Source of the DNA: Aquirufa ecclesiirivi
Lineage (GTDB): Bacteria > Bacteroidota > Bacteroidia > Cytophagales > Spirosomataceae
NCBI RefSeq assembly: GCF_011250515.1
Contig: NZ_JAANOP010000002.1
Coordinates: 248,001-312,000, forward strand
DNA: 64,000 nucleotides
Reading direction: 5' to 3'
Shown one piece after another: positions 53,586 through 62,555 of this stretch; within the stretch, counting starts at the first letter, position 1; every line of letters begins with the position of its first letter. A program made the position numbers and the translations under genes. The notes under the pieces were generated by a model, which ran no database searches, was not told where the DNA came from, and saw nothing but the letters and a program-made list of their open reading frames with translations.

Positions 53586-55691
53586 ATGAAAAGCAAAATA
53601 CCCCATCTTTCAGCCTTAGGTTTATTGATATTTCTCTTGGGCAGTTCTTTTTTAACTATACCATCCAATGAAGATTGGCCATCCTATTTAGGTGGATCAG
53701 ACCGTAACCATTATTCCACATTAAGTCAGATTACCTTAGAAAATGTGAAACAATTGAAAGTAGCCTGGAGCTATGCTAGTGGTGATTCTGGTCAAATTCA
53801 AGCTAATCCGATCATCATTAATGGAGTTTTATATGGTGTTAATGCCTCCGTTCAAGCCTTTGCTTTAAATGCCGCCACCGGAAAAGAAATTTGGCGATTT
53901 GGAGATCCATTAAAAAATTGGGCCAGTACAAGTCGGGGCGTTTCTTATTGGAGCCATGAACATGAAGCTAGAATTTTATACACAGCAGGGCCCAATTTAT
54001 GGGCATTAGATGCTAAAACCGGAAAACCCATACCATCGTTTGGACAAGGTGGCAAAATAGATTTACACACAGGATTACCTAAAATTGCCCAAAACAAATT
54101 TCTACTTTCCAATACTCCCGGCACCATCTATCAGGATTTAATCATCATGCCCTTACGACTTTCTGAAGGAGAAGATGCGGCGCCAGGTGATATTCGGGCA
54201 TTTGATGTTAGGACAGGTAAATTAGTTTGGACGTTCCACACCATTCCTTACCCAGGTGAATATGGATATGACAGTTTCCCTAAAGATGCCTATAAAAACA
54301 CCTATGTGGGTGCAGCCAACAATTGGGCAGGAATGGCGGTCGATGAAAAAAGAGGCATACTTTTCGTTCCTACTGGCTCAGCTGGATATGATTTTTGGGG
54401 AGGAAATAGACCCGGAAGTAACCTATTTGCCAATTGTTTGATAGCCTTGGATGCAAAAACAGGAAAGCGTCTGTGGCATTTTCAAACTACTCACCACGAT
54501 TTATGGGATCGGGATTTACCAGCACCTCCCAATTTAATCCGAGTAAAAAATCAAGGAAAATACGTTGATGCTGTGGCGCAAATTACGAAGCAAGGTTTTG
54601 TGTTTCTATTCGATCGAACTACAGGAAAAGCACTTTTTCCCATCTTGGAAAAGAAAGTATCAACACGAGGATTAGCGGGGGAGAAACCTTGGCCTAGCCA
54701 ACCATATCCCAGTAAACCAGCACCCTATGCTCGACAGTCATTTGAAATCAGCCATCTAGATGTAAGTCCATTCGCCGAAAACAAAGAAGAATTAAGTCAA
54801 CAGCTGAAAAAATTCAAAAAGGACTTTTATGCTCCTCCCAGTGAAGTAGGTACACTGATATTTCCAGGTTTTGATGGTGGAGGAGAATGGGGAGGCTCCG
54901 CAGCTGATCCTGAAAAAGGAATAATCTATGTAAACAGCAATGAAATGGCTTGGGTTCAAAAAATGGAGAATCAAGCGGAAAAGGAAAAACTAAAAATAAG
55001 TAACGCTAAAAGACTTTACCAAAACTATTGCCAAAACTGCCATGGGGCTGAATTACAAGGGAATTCTTTAAGTGGTTATCCTTCTTTAGTGGATATTTTT
55101 AAAAGAAGAGATAAAGTATTCGTCAAGCAAATCATCCAACAAGGAAAAGGAATGATGCCTGGATTTACTCAATTAAAAATTAATGAGATCGAATCCATTT
55201 TGTCGTTTTTAGGTAACGAAGATAAACAAGAAATAAGTAGTCAAAATACAATAGCAAAGGCTAAAATACCCTTTCGAATGGCTGGCTACAATAAATTCTT
55301 AGATGCACAAGGTAGGCCTGGAATTAAACCACCTTGGGGTACTTTAAATGCCATCGATATGAATTCGGGAGAATATTTATGGAAAATACCTTTAGGAGAG
55401 GATCTAGAATTAGCCAAAAAAGGAATCAAAAATACGGGGATTGAAAATTATGGCGGTCCATTGATTACAGCCAATGGAATACTTTTCATAGCAGCCACCA
55501 AAGACGGAAAATTCAGAGCTTTTGAAACAAAAACGGGTAAACTAATTTGGGAAACCTATTTACCAGCAGCTGGATTTGCCACGCCTTCTACTTATATGGC
55601 TGGAGGTAAGCAATATATCGTCATAGCTTGTGGAGGCACCAAATTAGGTACCCCAAAAAACAATCAATATATAGCTTTTGCTTTACCTTAA
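53586..55691 (+). CDS. PQQ-dependent dehydrogenase with internal cytochrome c domain
   Basis: A 701-residue exported quinoprotein (N-terminal hydrophobic signal segment, about 5-26). The beta-propeller is of the membrane glucose-dehydrogenase type: DWPSYLGGSDRNHYSTLSQI, the tryptophan-docking repeats GKEIWRFGD and GKLVWTFHT, and HHDLWDRDLPAPPNLI. Between propeller blades a mono-haem cytochrome c domain is inserted: C482-Q-N-C485-H486, with Met523/524 as likely axial ligand. The propeller resumes at PPWGTLNAIDMNSGEYLWKIP and ends with GGKQYIVIACGG. It would oxidise a sugar or alcohol in the periplasm and pass electrons to the haem. The substrate is unknown. Confidence 0.9.
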   Translation: MKSKIPHLSALGLLIFLLGSSFLTIPSNEDWPSYLGGSDRNHYSTLSQITLENVKQLKVAWSYASGDSGQIQANPIIINGVLYGVNASVQAFALNAATGKEIWRFGDPLKNWASTSRGVSYWSHEHEARILYTAGPNLWALDAKTGKPIPSFGQGGKIDLHTGLPKIAQNKFLLSNTPGTIYQDLIIMPLRLSEGEDAAPGDIRAFDVRTGKLVWTFHTIPYPGEYGYDSFPKDAYKNTYVGAANNWAGMAVDEKRGILFVPTGSAGYDFWGGNRPGSNLFANCLIALDAKTGKRLWHFQTTHHDLWDRDLPAPPNLIRVKNQGKYVDAVAQITKQGFVFLFDRTTGKALFPILEKKVSTRGLAGEKPWPSQPYPSKPAPYARQSFEISHLDVSPFAENKEELSQQLKKFKKDFYAPPSEVGTLIFPGFDGGGEWGGSAADPEKGIIYVNSNEMAWVQKMENQAEKEKLKISNAKRLYQNYCQNCHGAELQGNSLSGYPSLVDIFKRRDKVFVKQIIQQGKGMMPGFTQLKINEIESILSFLGNEDKQEISSQNTIAKAKIPFRMAGYNKFLDAQGRPGIKPPWGTLNAIDMNSGEYLWKIPLGEDLELAKKGIKNTGIENYGGPLITANGILFIAATKDGKFRAFETKTGKLIWETYLPAAGFATPSTYMAGGKQYIVIACGGTKLGTPKNNQYIAFALP

Positions 55692-55707
55692 TTTAAAGTA
55701 ATTCAAC

Positions 55708-57021
55708 TTATAAGTATCTGTTCAAAAAGTCATTTCGCCATTGTCCTTTTGGATCCAAGCGTTTGGCTAAGGCTTGAAAATCTTTGAATTTGGGGTATCT
55801 AGATTGCAATTTTTGTGGACTCATGGTAAATAATTTCCCCCAGTGAGGTTTCACCTCAAAAGGATCTAATGCTGCTTCAATTAGTGGTAATACATTCATC
55901 ACATTTTTGGAATCAGGTTTCCAAGTAAAGTGAATGGCAATCATATCTTGTTGATATGCAGGACTTAACCATAATTCATCTGCTGCAATACTTCTAATTT
56001 CGCTAACAAATAAATAGGGTAAAAAAATGGAATGAATCGCTTCAATGGCCATGATGGCTTGAAAGGCGTATTTTCTAGGCACAAAGTATTCTGATTGTAA
56101 CTCAGCCCCATTACTAGGTGTAAAACCCATTTTAAAGTGCGGCAATCGTTCGTACCAAGGGCCCGCAACTCCCATTTGGTCAGTACAATTAATAGGAGAA
56201 TTAATTTTAATTGGATGCAAATGAGTGGTCGCAGCTGTTGCTCCAAAATAGCGATTTACAGGATGAATATTTTTTGCATCTGATCGTTTTTTAATCCACA
56301 ATTGATTGATATTCTTATTCTCCCAATGCGTAAACATACTGACCGAATATCCTTCTTGATAAACTTCATCAAAATGGTCTTTCAATTGATTCATCGATAA
56401 ATTTTCAAAGACAAACTGACTTACCTCAAATTTGGGTTGAATAGCTAAAGCCATTTTGGTAACAATACCTAAAGCACCAATATTGACAACGATGCCATTA
56501 AATTCAGGATGGCCTTGCTCCCAACGTTCCAAGGTTCCATCGGCTTTCATGATTTCAAGCCCGCGTACTGCCGAAGATAAATTACCATTTTTATCACCTG
56601 AACCATGAGTGGCTGTTGCACATGCCCCGGCCACTGAAATATGTGGTAAGGAGGCTAAATTATGTAATGCAAAACCTGCTTGATCTAATAATAAACCAAG
56701 CGTTCCATACTTGATACCTGCTTCCACCCAAACCCACATCTTTTGACGATCAATCGAAATCAATTTGTCCAATTTGGAGGTAGAAATCAGTGTATCATTT
56801 GTATTAGCAATGGTATTAAACGAATGTTTGGAGCCTAATGCCTTGGGTTGTTTAGCTGCTAATACTTCCTTTCTTAATTCTTCAATGCTTGTAGGGCGTA
56901 CTATCTTTTTAGCAGAATAAGTCAAATTCCCCGCCCAATTGGTTTCTGAAATAGAAGGAATATGAAATTGACTTGCCATAAATAGAAAACTAGAATGCCT
57001 GATAAATTCTTGACGGTTCAT
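55708..57021 (-). CDS. FAD-binding oxidase related to alditol/xylitol oxidase and gulonolactone oxidase
   Basis: A 437-residue VAO-family flavoprotein. The FAD domain has ALGSKHSFNTIANT (about 61-74), where H66 is the likely site of covalent flavin linkage, and ISVAGACATATHGSGDKNG (about 128-146). The C-terminal ALO domain contains HFTWKPDSKNV, and the protein ends HWGKLFTMSPQKLQSRYP and LDPKGQWRNDFLNRYL, which match alditol oxidases and sugar-1,4-lactone oxidases. The N-terminus NRQEFIRHSSFLFMAS resembles a weak secretion signal. It would oxidise a polyol or sugar lactone using O2 or another acceptor. It is convergent with the PQQ gene, 16 bases apart. Confidence 0.88.
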   Translation of the reverse strand: MNRQEFIRHSSFLFMASQFHIPSISETNWAGNLTYSAKKIVRPTSIEELRKEVLAAKQPKALGSKHSFNTIANTNDTLISTSKLDKLISIDRQKMWVWVEAGIKYGTLGLLLDQAGFALHNLASLPHISVAGACATATHGSGDKNGNLSSAVRGLEIMKADGTLERWEQGHPEFNGIVVNIGALGIVTKMALAIQPKFEVSQFVFENLSMNQLKDHFDEVYQEGYSVSMFTHWENKNINQLWIKKRSDAKNIHPVNRYFGATAATTHLHPIKINSPINCTDQMGVAGPWYERLPHFKMGFTPSNGAELQSEYFVPRKYAFQAIMAIEAIHSIFLPYLFVSEIRSIAADELWLSPAYQQDMIAIHFTWKPDSKNVMNVLPLIEAALDPFEVKPHWGKLFTMSPQKLQSRYPKFKDFQALAKRLDPKGQWRNDFLNRYL

Positions 57022-57087
57022 GTTATTGTTTTTTGTTCAATAATTTCAAATTACAATAAAATAAATATCGATAAAGATCTTTTGTCA

Positions 57088-57122
57088 ACAAAAAAAAACA
57101 ATACCCCGTTTACAAGGTATTG
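57088..57122 (-). terminator. Intrinsic terminator after the tRNA gene
   Basis: CAATACC (57099-57105) and GGTATTG (57116-57122) form a 7-bp stem with a 10-base loop, followed on the minus strand by about ten T residues (57088-57098). It lies 15 bases after the tRNA and protects the downstream oxidase gene from read-through. Confidence 0.75.
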
Positions 57123-57136
57123 CTTTTTAATTGGGG

Positions 57137-57210
57137 TGGACCAGCATGGGCTCGAACCATGGACCCCCTGATTATGAGTCAGATGCTCTAACCAACTGAG
57201 CTACAAGTCC
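57137..57210 (-). tRNA. tRNA with CAT anticodon (elongator Met, or Ile2 after lysidine modification)
   Basis: A complete 74-base tRNA on the minus strand. It has a D arm with GCTCAGTTGGTTAGAGC, an anticodon arm TCTGA-CTCATAA-TCAGG with anticodon CAT, and a T arm CATGG-TTCGAGC-CCATG. The acceptor stem is GGACTTG against CTGGTCC, with one T-G and one T-T pair at positions 5 and 6. The discriminator is A, and the 3' CCA is not encoded (CCC follows). Elongator tRNA-Met and tRNA-Ile2 share this anticodon loop. Elongator Met is slightly favoured, but a lysidine-modified Ile tRNA cannot be ruled out. Confidence 0.9.
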
Positions 57211-57326
57211 GCATTGAATTGCTTCAACGAGCTGCAAAATTAAATAATCAAGAGCTTTTTAACTAATTTCCTTTATAAATTTATAATTTAAGGTTCAATC
57301 TGGATGGCTAAACTCCAAGTTTAACA

Positions 57327-58040
57327 ATGAAAACAAAAACCTTTATCAGCGATTTATCCAAGAAAATATATCCAATTTCTGAATTAGTTAATGGAAGCAA
57401 TATCCAAGAGGGTATCTTACAGTTAATTCAAAAGGACTATCCCAATTTTTCAAATGAAAGTAATTTAGCCTTAACTGAATTAAACATTTTTAGACAAATC
57501 TATTTATCGGACTTCCTCAAAAAAGAAACGGGTGACTTAACAGCCTTGGAACAAATAGTTTTGAAAAATGAAGCTGACCACCGTCTAATTACCCAAGCGG
57601 TGGATATGGAGGACTTTGGGGAATTGACATTAGGGCAAAAAATTGCCGATAAAGTTGCATCCTTTGGAGGAAGTTGGCGTTTTATCATTTCCTTCTTCGT
57701 ATTTTTAGCCTTGTGGATATTGGCCAATGTCTATTTGTTTTTAAACCAAGGCTTTGACCCCTATCCGTTCATTCTTTTAAATCTAATTTTATCCTGCATT
57801 GCATCCTTACAAGCTCCAGTGATTATGATGAGCCAAAATAGACAGGAAGAAAGAGACCGAGAAAGATCCAAAAAGGATTATTTAATTAATTTGAAGTCTG
57901 AATTGGAAATCAGATTATTAAACGAAAAAATAGATCATTTAATGACCCATCAGCAGCAAGAATTACTTGAAATACAAAATATCCAAGTTGAAATGTTAAA
58001 TGAAATAACCAATTTGGTAAAAGATAAGAAAGTCCGCTAA
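57327..58040 (+). CDS. DUF1003 membrane protein
   Basis: A 237-residue protein of the DUF1003 family. An N-terminal cytoplasmic part ends near ELTLGQKIADKVASFGGSWRFII, the DUF1003 opening. It is followed by two membrane helices (about 112-130 and 142-162) separated by the short loop NQGFDPYPF, and by the conserved LQAPVIMMSQNRQEERDRERSKKDYLINLKSE (about 161-192). A C-terminal coiled coil follows. Function is unknown; family members are predicted inner-membrane proteins with a helical cytoplasmic tail. It ends three bases before the HD gene and is likely co-transcribed with it and lpxD-lpxC-lpxA. Confidence 0.88.
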   Translation: MKTKTFISDLSKKIYPISELVNGSNIQEGILQLIQKDYPNFSNESNLALTELNIFRQIYLSDFLKKETGDLTALEQIVLKNEADHRLITQAVDMEDFGELTLGQKIADKVASFGGSWRFIISFFVFLALWILANVYLFLNQGFDPYPFILLNLILSCIASLQAPVIMMSQNRQEERDRERSKKDYLINLKSELEIRLLNEKIDHLMTHQQQELLEIQNIQVEMLNEITNLVKDKKVR

Positions 58041-58043
58041 ACT

Positions 58044-59288
58044 ATGTACCCAACTAAAATTATCAATGACCCTATTTATGGATTTATTAAAATTAATAAT
58101 CCGTTCATATTAAAACTCATTGATCACCCTTATTTTCAGCGTTTAAAACGTATCAAACAACTAGGTTTAGCCGAATTTGTGTATCCAGGTGCCCATCATA
58201 CCCGTTTCCACCATGCCTTGGGAGCCATGCATTTGATGGACCAAGCTTTAAATAATTTGCAAGCTAAAGGATACTCCATATCAGAGGAGGAAAGAGAAGC
58301 TGCTGAAATCGCTATTTTATTACATGATATAGGCCATGGTCCATTTTCGCATGTGCTAGAATATACCTTATTGGAAAATGTTCATCACGAGGCTATTTCC
58401 CAATTATTAATGGCGACCTTAAACAAACATTTTGAAGGTAAATTAGATCTTGCCATCCAAATGTTTTCAGACAAATACCATCGTCCATTTTTTCATCAAC
58501 TGATTTCAAGTCAATTGGATGTAGATCGATTAGATTATCTAAGTAGAGATTCTTTTTACACAGGAGTAAGGGAAGGATTCATCGGATCAGAAAGGCTATT
58601 GTCCATGCTGGATTTAGTGAATGAGAAGCTTGTTTTGGAAGAAAAGGGCATTTATTCCATTGAAAATTTCTTGATGGCTCGAAGACTCATGTATTGGCAA
58701 GTATATTTACACAAAACTGCGATTGCTGCTGAAAGCATGTTAATCCAGATATTAAGAAGAGCAAAATATTTAATTAATTCCGGTATACAATTAGAATGTT
58801 CAACACCCCTATTTACCTTTTTAAGTAAAGTATATACTTGGGAAGAATTTTCTACTAGAGAATCTCTTTTGGTAGCATTTACTGATTTGGATGACCACGA
58901 CGTTTGGGCTGCCATAAAAAGCTGGAAATCAGCTGAAGATGTCATCTTAAAAAACCTATGCCAGCAATTTTTAACGAGGAAACTATTCACTTGTAAATTA
59001 GGGAGTCAACCTATTCCAAGAACGAAAAAACAAGAAATAGAACAAATGATTCAAAAAAGCTTAGGTATAAGTGCCGAAGAAGTGGGATATTTTGTGGTGG
59101 ATGGCTCAACGAGTAATGCAGCCTACATTCAGGGAGACAATACCATCAAAATGGTCGATAAACAAGGTCATGTGGTCGAGTTACTCGAAGCTTCTGACTT
59201 ACCAACCATCCAAGCATTAAGTAAGATTGTAAAAAAATACTATTTTTGTTGCCCAAAGAGCGTATATTTGCAAGGCGAATTACGTTAA
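58044..59288 (+). CDS. HD-domain phosphohydrolase (dGTPase/SAMHD1-like)
   Basis: A 414-residue HD-superfamily protein of the dGTP triphosphohydrolase-related group. The metal-binding histidines and aspartates are in TRFHHALGAMHLM (about 53-65) and ILLHDIGHGPFSHVLE (about 91-106). SSQLDVDRLDYLSRDSFYTGV follows at about 155-175 and is typical of SAMHD1/dGTPase relatives. Bacteroidota carry this gene next to lpxD almost invariably, although a link to lipid A is not known. It might hydrolyse a dNTP or another nucleotide. It is followed by lpxD after 42 bases. Confidence 0.88.
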   Translation: MYPTKIINDPIYGFIKINNPFILKLIDHPYFQRLKRIKQLGLAEFVYPGAHHTRFHHALGAMHLMDQALNNLQAKGYSISEEEREAAEIAILLHDIGHGPFSHVLEYTLLENVHHEAISQLLMATLNKHFEGKLDLAIQMFSDKYHRPFFHQLISSQLDVDRLDYLSRDSFYTGVREGFIGSERLLSMLDLVNEKLVLEEKGIYSIENFLMARRLMYWQVYLHKTAIAAESMLIQILRRAKYLINSGIQLECSTPLFTFLSKVYTWEEFSTRESLLVAFTDLDDHDVWAAIKSWKSAEDVILKNLCQQFLTRKLFTCKLGSQPIPRTKKQEIEQMIQKSLGISAEEVGYFVVDGSTSNAAYIQGDNTIKMVDKQGHVVELLEASDLPTIQALSKIVKKYYFCCPKSVYLQGELR

Positions 59289-59330
59289 TTGAATACCTAA
59301 TTCATTACCCGAAAATCAATTCATCCCTGC

Positions 59331-60353
59331 ATGAAATTTACTGTTGATCAAATTGCCGGACTAATTCATGGAACAGTAGATGGGAATGGAGCTGATATTA
59401 TATCCGATTTCAGCAAAATAGAAGAAGGGAAAAATGGAACTATCTCATTTTTAGCAAATCCAAAATACGAAGCTTTTTTGTATGATTCTAAGGCTACAGC
59501 CATTATCATCTCCGAAGGTCAAGTACTTAAAAAGAAACCTTTAGCTACATTAATTCGCGTAGCTGATCCCTATTTATCATTCACTATTTTATTACAAAAA
59601 TATCAGGAAATGATAGCCTCCAATGAAACGGGAATCCAACAACCCTCTTTCATTGATCCAAGCGCTAAATTAGGCGCTAACTTATACATTGGAACGTTTT
59701 CCAGTATTAATCGTCATGCCAAAATTGGTTCAGGTACCCGAATCATGAATAACGTAAGTATTGGTACTAATGTTGAAATTGGTGAAAATTGCGTCATTTT
59801 CCCCGGTGTTACCATCTATTCAGATACTAAAATTGGAAATCATTGCATCATTCATGCAAATGCTGTAATTGGGTCAGACGGCTTTGGATTTGCTCCTCAG
59901 CCCGACGGTACATTTACCAGTATTCCTCAATTAGGGAATGTCGTAATTGAAGACCATGTAAGTATAGGAGCCAATACCACCATTGATCGAGCAACCATCG
60001 GTTCAACCAAGATTGGTCAAGGTTCCAAAATAGATAATTTAGTACAAATTGCCCATAACGTAGAAATTGGCCAAAATACGGTCATAGCTGCACAAGTCGG
60101 CATCTCTGGTTCAACAAAAATCGGTAATCAATGTTTAATCGGAGGACAAGTTGGTGTAGCAGGACACATCAGTATTGCACACAACACAATCGTTACAGCA
60201 CAATCAGGAGTTACCAAAACCGTTAAGACTTCTGGTCAAACACTTGGAGGCACTCCAGCTTCACCTAATGTAGATTATTTAAAAAGAAATGCACTTATTC
60301 GTCAATTACCCGACTTGTTTGAAAAAATAAATCAAACGATGAAAGTTGAGTAA
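59331..60353 (+). CDS. lpxD: UDP-3-O-(3-hydroxyacyl)glucosamine N-acyltransferase
   Basis: LpxD adds the second 3-hydroxyacyl chain, on the amine, in lipid A synthesis. An N-terminal uridine-binding domain (about 1-95; GTISFLANPKYEAFLYDS) precedes a left-handed beta-helix made of hexapeptide repeats from about residue 100 (SAKLGANLYIGTFSSINRHAKIG and so on). The catalytic histidine is in VQIAHNVEIGQNTVIAAQVG (about 239-258). GSDGFGFAPQPDGT is a conserved loop. A C-terminal helix closes the trimer. The 340 residues are normal. First gene of the lpxD-lpxC/fabZ-lpxA cluster. Confidence 0.96.
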   Translation: MKFTVDQIAGLIHGTVDGNGADIISDFSKIEEGKNGTISFLANPKYEAFLYDSKATAIIISEGQVLKKKPLATLIRVADPYLSFTILLQKYQEMIASNETGIQQPSFIDPSAKLGANLYIGTFSSINRHAKIGSGTRIMNNVSIGTNVEIGENCVIFPGVTIYSDTKIGNHCIIHANAVIGSDGFGFAPQPDGTFTSIPQLGNVVIEDHVSIGANTTIDRATIGSTKIGQGSKIDNLVQIAHNVEIGQNTVIAAQVGISGSTKIGNQCLIGGQVGVAGHISIAHNTIVTAQSGVTKTVKTSGQTLGGTPASPNVDYLKRNALIRQLPDLFEKINQTMKVE

Positions 60354-60370
60354 AATGACATTAGATTCGT

Positions 60371-61765
60371 ATGAACAATAAGCAACACACCATTAGTAAA
60401 TCTGTCACTCTAAGTGGAGTGGGTCTCCATACTGGCGTTACAGCCACGATGACTTTTTTACCAGCACCAGCCAATCACGGTATTAAGTTTCAGCGTACCG
60501 ATTTACCTGATCAACCTATTGCAGACGCCGATGTGGATTATGTGGTAGATACGTCAAGAGGTACTACCATTGAGCATAACGGAGCACGTGTCAACACGGT
60601 TGAACATGTTTTGGCAGCCATGGTGGGTATGGAAATTGACAATATTCTGATACAATTAGATGGGCCTGAACCTCCCATCATGGATGGAAGTTCGATCAAA
60701 TTTGTGGAAGCCTTAGAAGAAGCTATTCCATTGGAACAAGAAGCTCATCGTAAATTCTTTGAACTACCCGAAGAAATTCGTTTTAAGGATTTAGACAAAG
60801 GCATAGAATTAGCAGCTCTTCCTTTAAATGATTACCGAATAGCGGTGATGGTGGATTATAATTCTAAATTCCTTTCAAGCCAACATGCTAATTTAACCCA
60901 CGTTTCTCAATTTAAAGAGCAATTTGCCATGTGCAGAACTTTCTGTTTTGTGCATGAATTAGAAGTACTTTATAAAGCAGGTTTAATACAAGGTGGTGAT
61001 TTAAGTAATGCCATCGTCATTGCCGATCGAGACTATTCAGAAAAAGAATTATCTCATTTGTCCGAAGTATTGGGCAAACCTAAGGTCAGCATATCCAAAG
61101 AAGTAGGTATTCTAAACAATACCAACCTTCACTACAATAATGAAATGGCTCGTCATAAATTATTGGATGTTATGGGTGATTTAGCCTTGGTAGGTAGACC
61201 TATCAAAGCACAAATTCTTGCCTCAAGACCAGGACATGCTTCCAATGTAGAGCTAGCCAAAAAGATCAAGAAGTTAATGCTCGAAACAGAGAAAAACAAA
61301 GTACCTGTTTACGATCCCAAACAACCTCCTATTTGTTCTCACGAACGCATTTACGAATTATTACCTCACCGCTATCCATTCCAAATGATTGATAAAATCA
61401 CTTATTTGGATGAAAACAGTGTGGTGGGTATCAAAAATGTAACCATGAATGAAAGCTATTTCATGGGACATTTTCCAAATAATCCCGTTATGCCAGGCGT
61501 CATGCAAGTAGAAGCAATGGCACAAACTGGTGGCATTTTAGTGTTAAGTTCTGTTCTAGATCCAGAAAACTATTGGCCCTATTTAGTAGGCATTGAAAAT
61601 TGTCGATTCAGAAGAAGCGTAATTCCTGGAGATACTGTTATCTTTCGTTGCGAATTAATTTCTCCAATTAGAAGAGGAATTGCTAAAATGACAGGAAAGG
61701 CTTATGTGGCTGGACAAGTTGTTTGTGAGGCAGAGATGACCGCTAGTTTAGTTAGAAAATCATAA
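60371..61765 (+). CDS. lpxC-fabZ: Bifunctional UDP-3-O-acyl-GlcNAc deacetylase / 3-hydroxyacyl-ACP dehydratase
   Basis: A fusion of LpxC and FabZ in 464 residues, typical of Bacteroidota. The LpxC half (about 1-305) has the opening SKSVTLSGVGLHTG and zinc/active residues in NGARVNTVEHVLAAM (about 70-84), MDGSS, and HKLLDVMGDLAL with the catalytic His/Asp (about 258-269). The FabZ half (about 320-464) shows LPHRYPFQMIDKI (about 333-345) and GHFPNNPVMPGVMQVEAMAQTGG (about 364-386), with the catalytic His and Glu. The first half commits UDP-acyl-GlcNAc to lipid A; the second dehydrates hydroxyacyl-ACP. Linking them may balance phospholipid and LPS synthesis. Confidence 0.96.
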   Translation: MNNKQHTISKSVTLSGVGLHTGVTATMTFLPAPANHGIKFQRTDLPDQPIADADVDYVVDTSRGTTIEHNGARVNTVEHVLAAMVGMEIDNILIQLDGPEPPIMDGSSIKFVEALEEAIPLEQEAHRKFFELPEEIRFKDLDKGIELAALPLNDYRIAVMVDYNSKFLSSQHANLTHVSQFKEQFAMCRTFCFVHELEVLYKAGLIQGGDLSNAIVIADRDYSEKELSHLSEVLGKPKVSISKEVGILNNTNLHYNNEMARHKLLDVMGDLALVGRPIKAQILASRPGHASNVELAKKIKKLMLETEKNKVPVYDPKQPPICSHERIYELLPHRYPFQMIDKITYLDENSVVGIKNVTMNESYFMGHFPNNPVMPGVMQVEAMAQTGGILVLSSVLDPENYWPYLVGIENCRFRRSVIPGDTVIFRCELISPIRRGIAKMTGKAYVAGQVVCEAEMTASLVRKS

Positions 61766-61773
61766 TTGTACCT

Positions 61774-62544
61774 ATGACATATCCGCTTACACATATAGAT
61801 CCATCCGCAAAAATTGGCCAAAATGTGACAATTGATCCATTTACCATGATTCACGGAGATGTGGAAATCGGTGATGGAACATGGATTGGATCCAATGTAA
61901 CTATTTTCCCAGGTGCTCGCATCGGTAAAAATGTACGTATTTTTCCTGGAGCAGTAATTGCTGCTATTCCACAAGATCTAAAATTTGGAGGCGAAAAAAC
62001 AACAGCTGAAATTGGTGATAACACAACCATCCGTGAATGTGTCACCATCAATCGAGGTACAGTAGATAAAGATCGTACTGTGGTAGGTAAAAATTGTTTA
62101 ATCATGGCTTATGTGCATATCGCTCATGATTGCCAAATAGCTGATCATTGTATTTTGGCCAATGCTGTTCAAATGGCAGGTCATGTCACGGTAGGTGAAT
62201 ATGCTATAATTGGTGGTTCTACAGCTATTCATCAATTCGCCAGTATCGGTAAACATGTGATGATTTCAGGGGGCTCACTCGTTCGTAAAGATGTTCCTCC
62301 TTATACCAAATCAGGAAGAGAACCTCTTACTTATGCAGGCATCAATTCAGTAGGTTTACGCAGAAGAAATTTTTCAGATGTTCAGATTGCTGATATACAA
62401 GAAATCTATCGATATGTTTATCAAAAAGGCCTGAACATACAAACTGCCTTAAGTGAAATCGAAGAACAAATAAGCCCATCTTTAGAAAGAGATGAGATAC
62501 TTTCCTTTATTCGTAGCTCCGAACGCGGAATCATGAAAGGATAA
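61774..62544 (+). CDS. lpxA: Acyl-ACP--UDP-N-acetylglucosamine O-acyltransferase
   Basis: LpxA transfers 3-hydroxyacyl from ACP to the 3-OH of UDP-GlcNAc, the first lipid A step. A left-handed beta-helix (about 5-185) begins PLTHIDPSAKIGQNVTIDPFTMIHGDVEIGDGTWIGS. The catalytic histidine is in LIMAYVHIAHDCQIADHC (about 109-126), and the family landmark is GGSTAIHQFASIGKHVMISGGS (about 148-169). The C-terminal helical part has NSVGLRRRNF. The 256 residues are usual. It follows lpxC-fabZ after eight bases. Confidence 0.96.
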   Translation: MTYPLTHIDPSAKIGQNVTIDPFTMIHGDVEIGDGTWIGSNVTIFPGARIGKNVRIFPGAVIAAIPQDLKFGGEKTTAEIGDNTTIRECVTINRGTVDKDRTVVGKNCLIMAYVHIAHDCQIADHCILANAVQMAGHVTVGEYAIIGGSTAIHQFASIGKHVMISGGSLVRKDVPPYTKSGREPLTYAGINSVGLRRRNFSDVQIADIQEIYRYVYQKGLNIQTALSEIEEQISPSLERDEILSFIRSSERGIMKG

Positions 62545-62555
62545 CAACTCAATTC

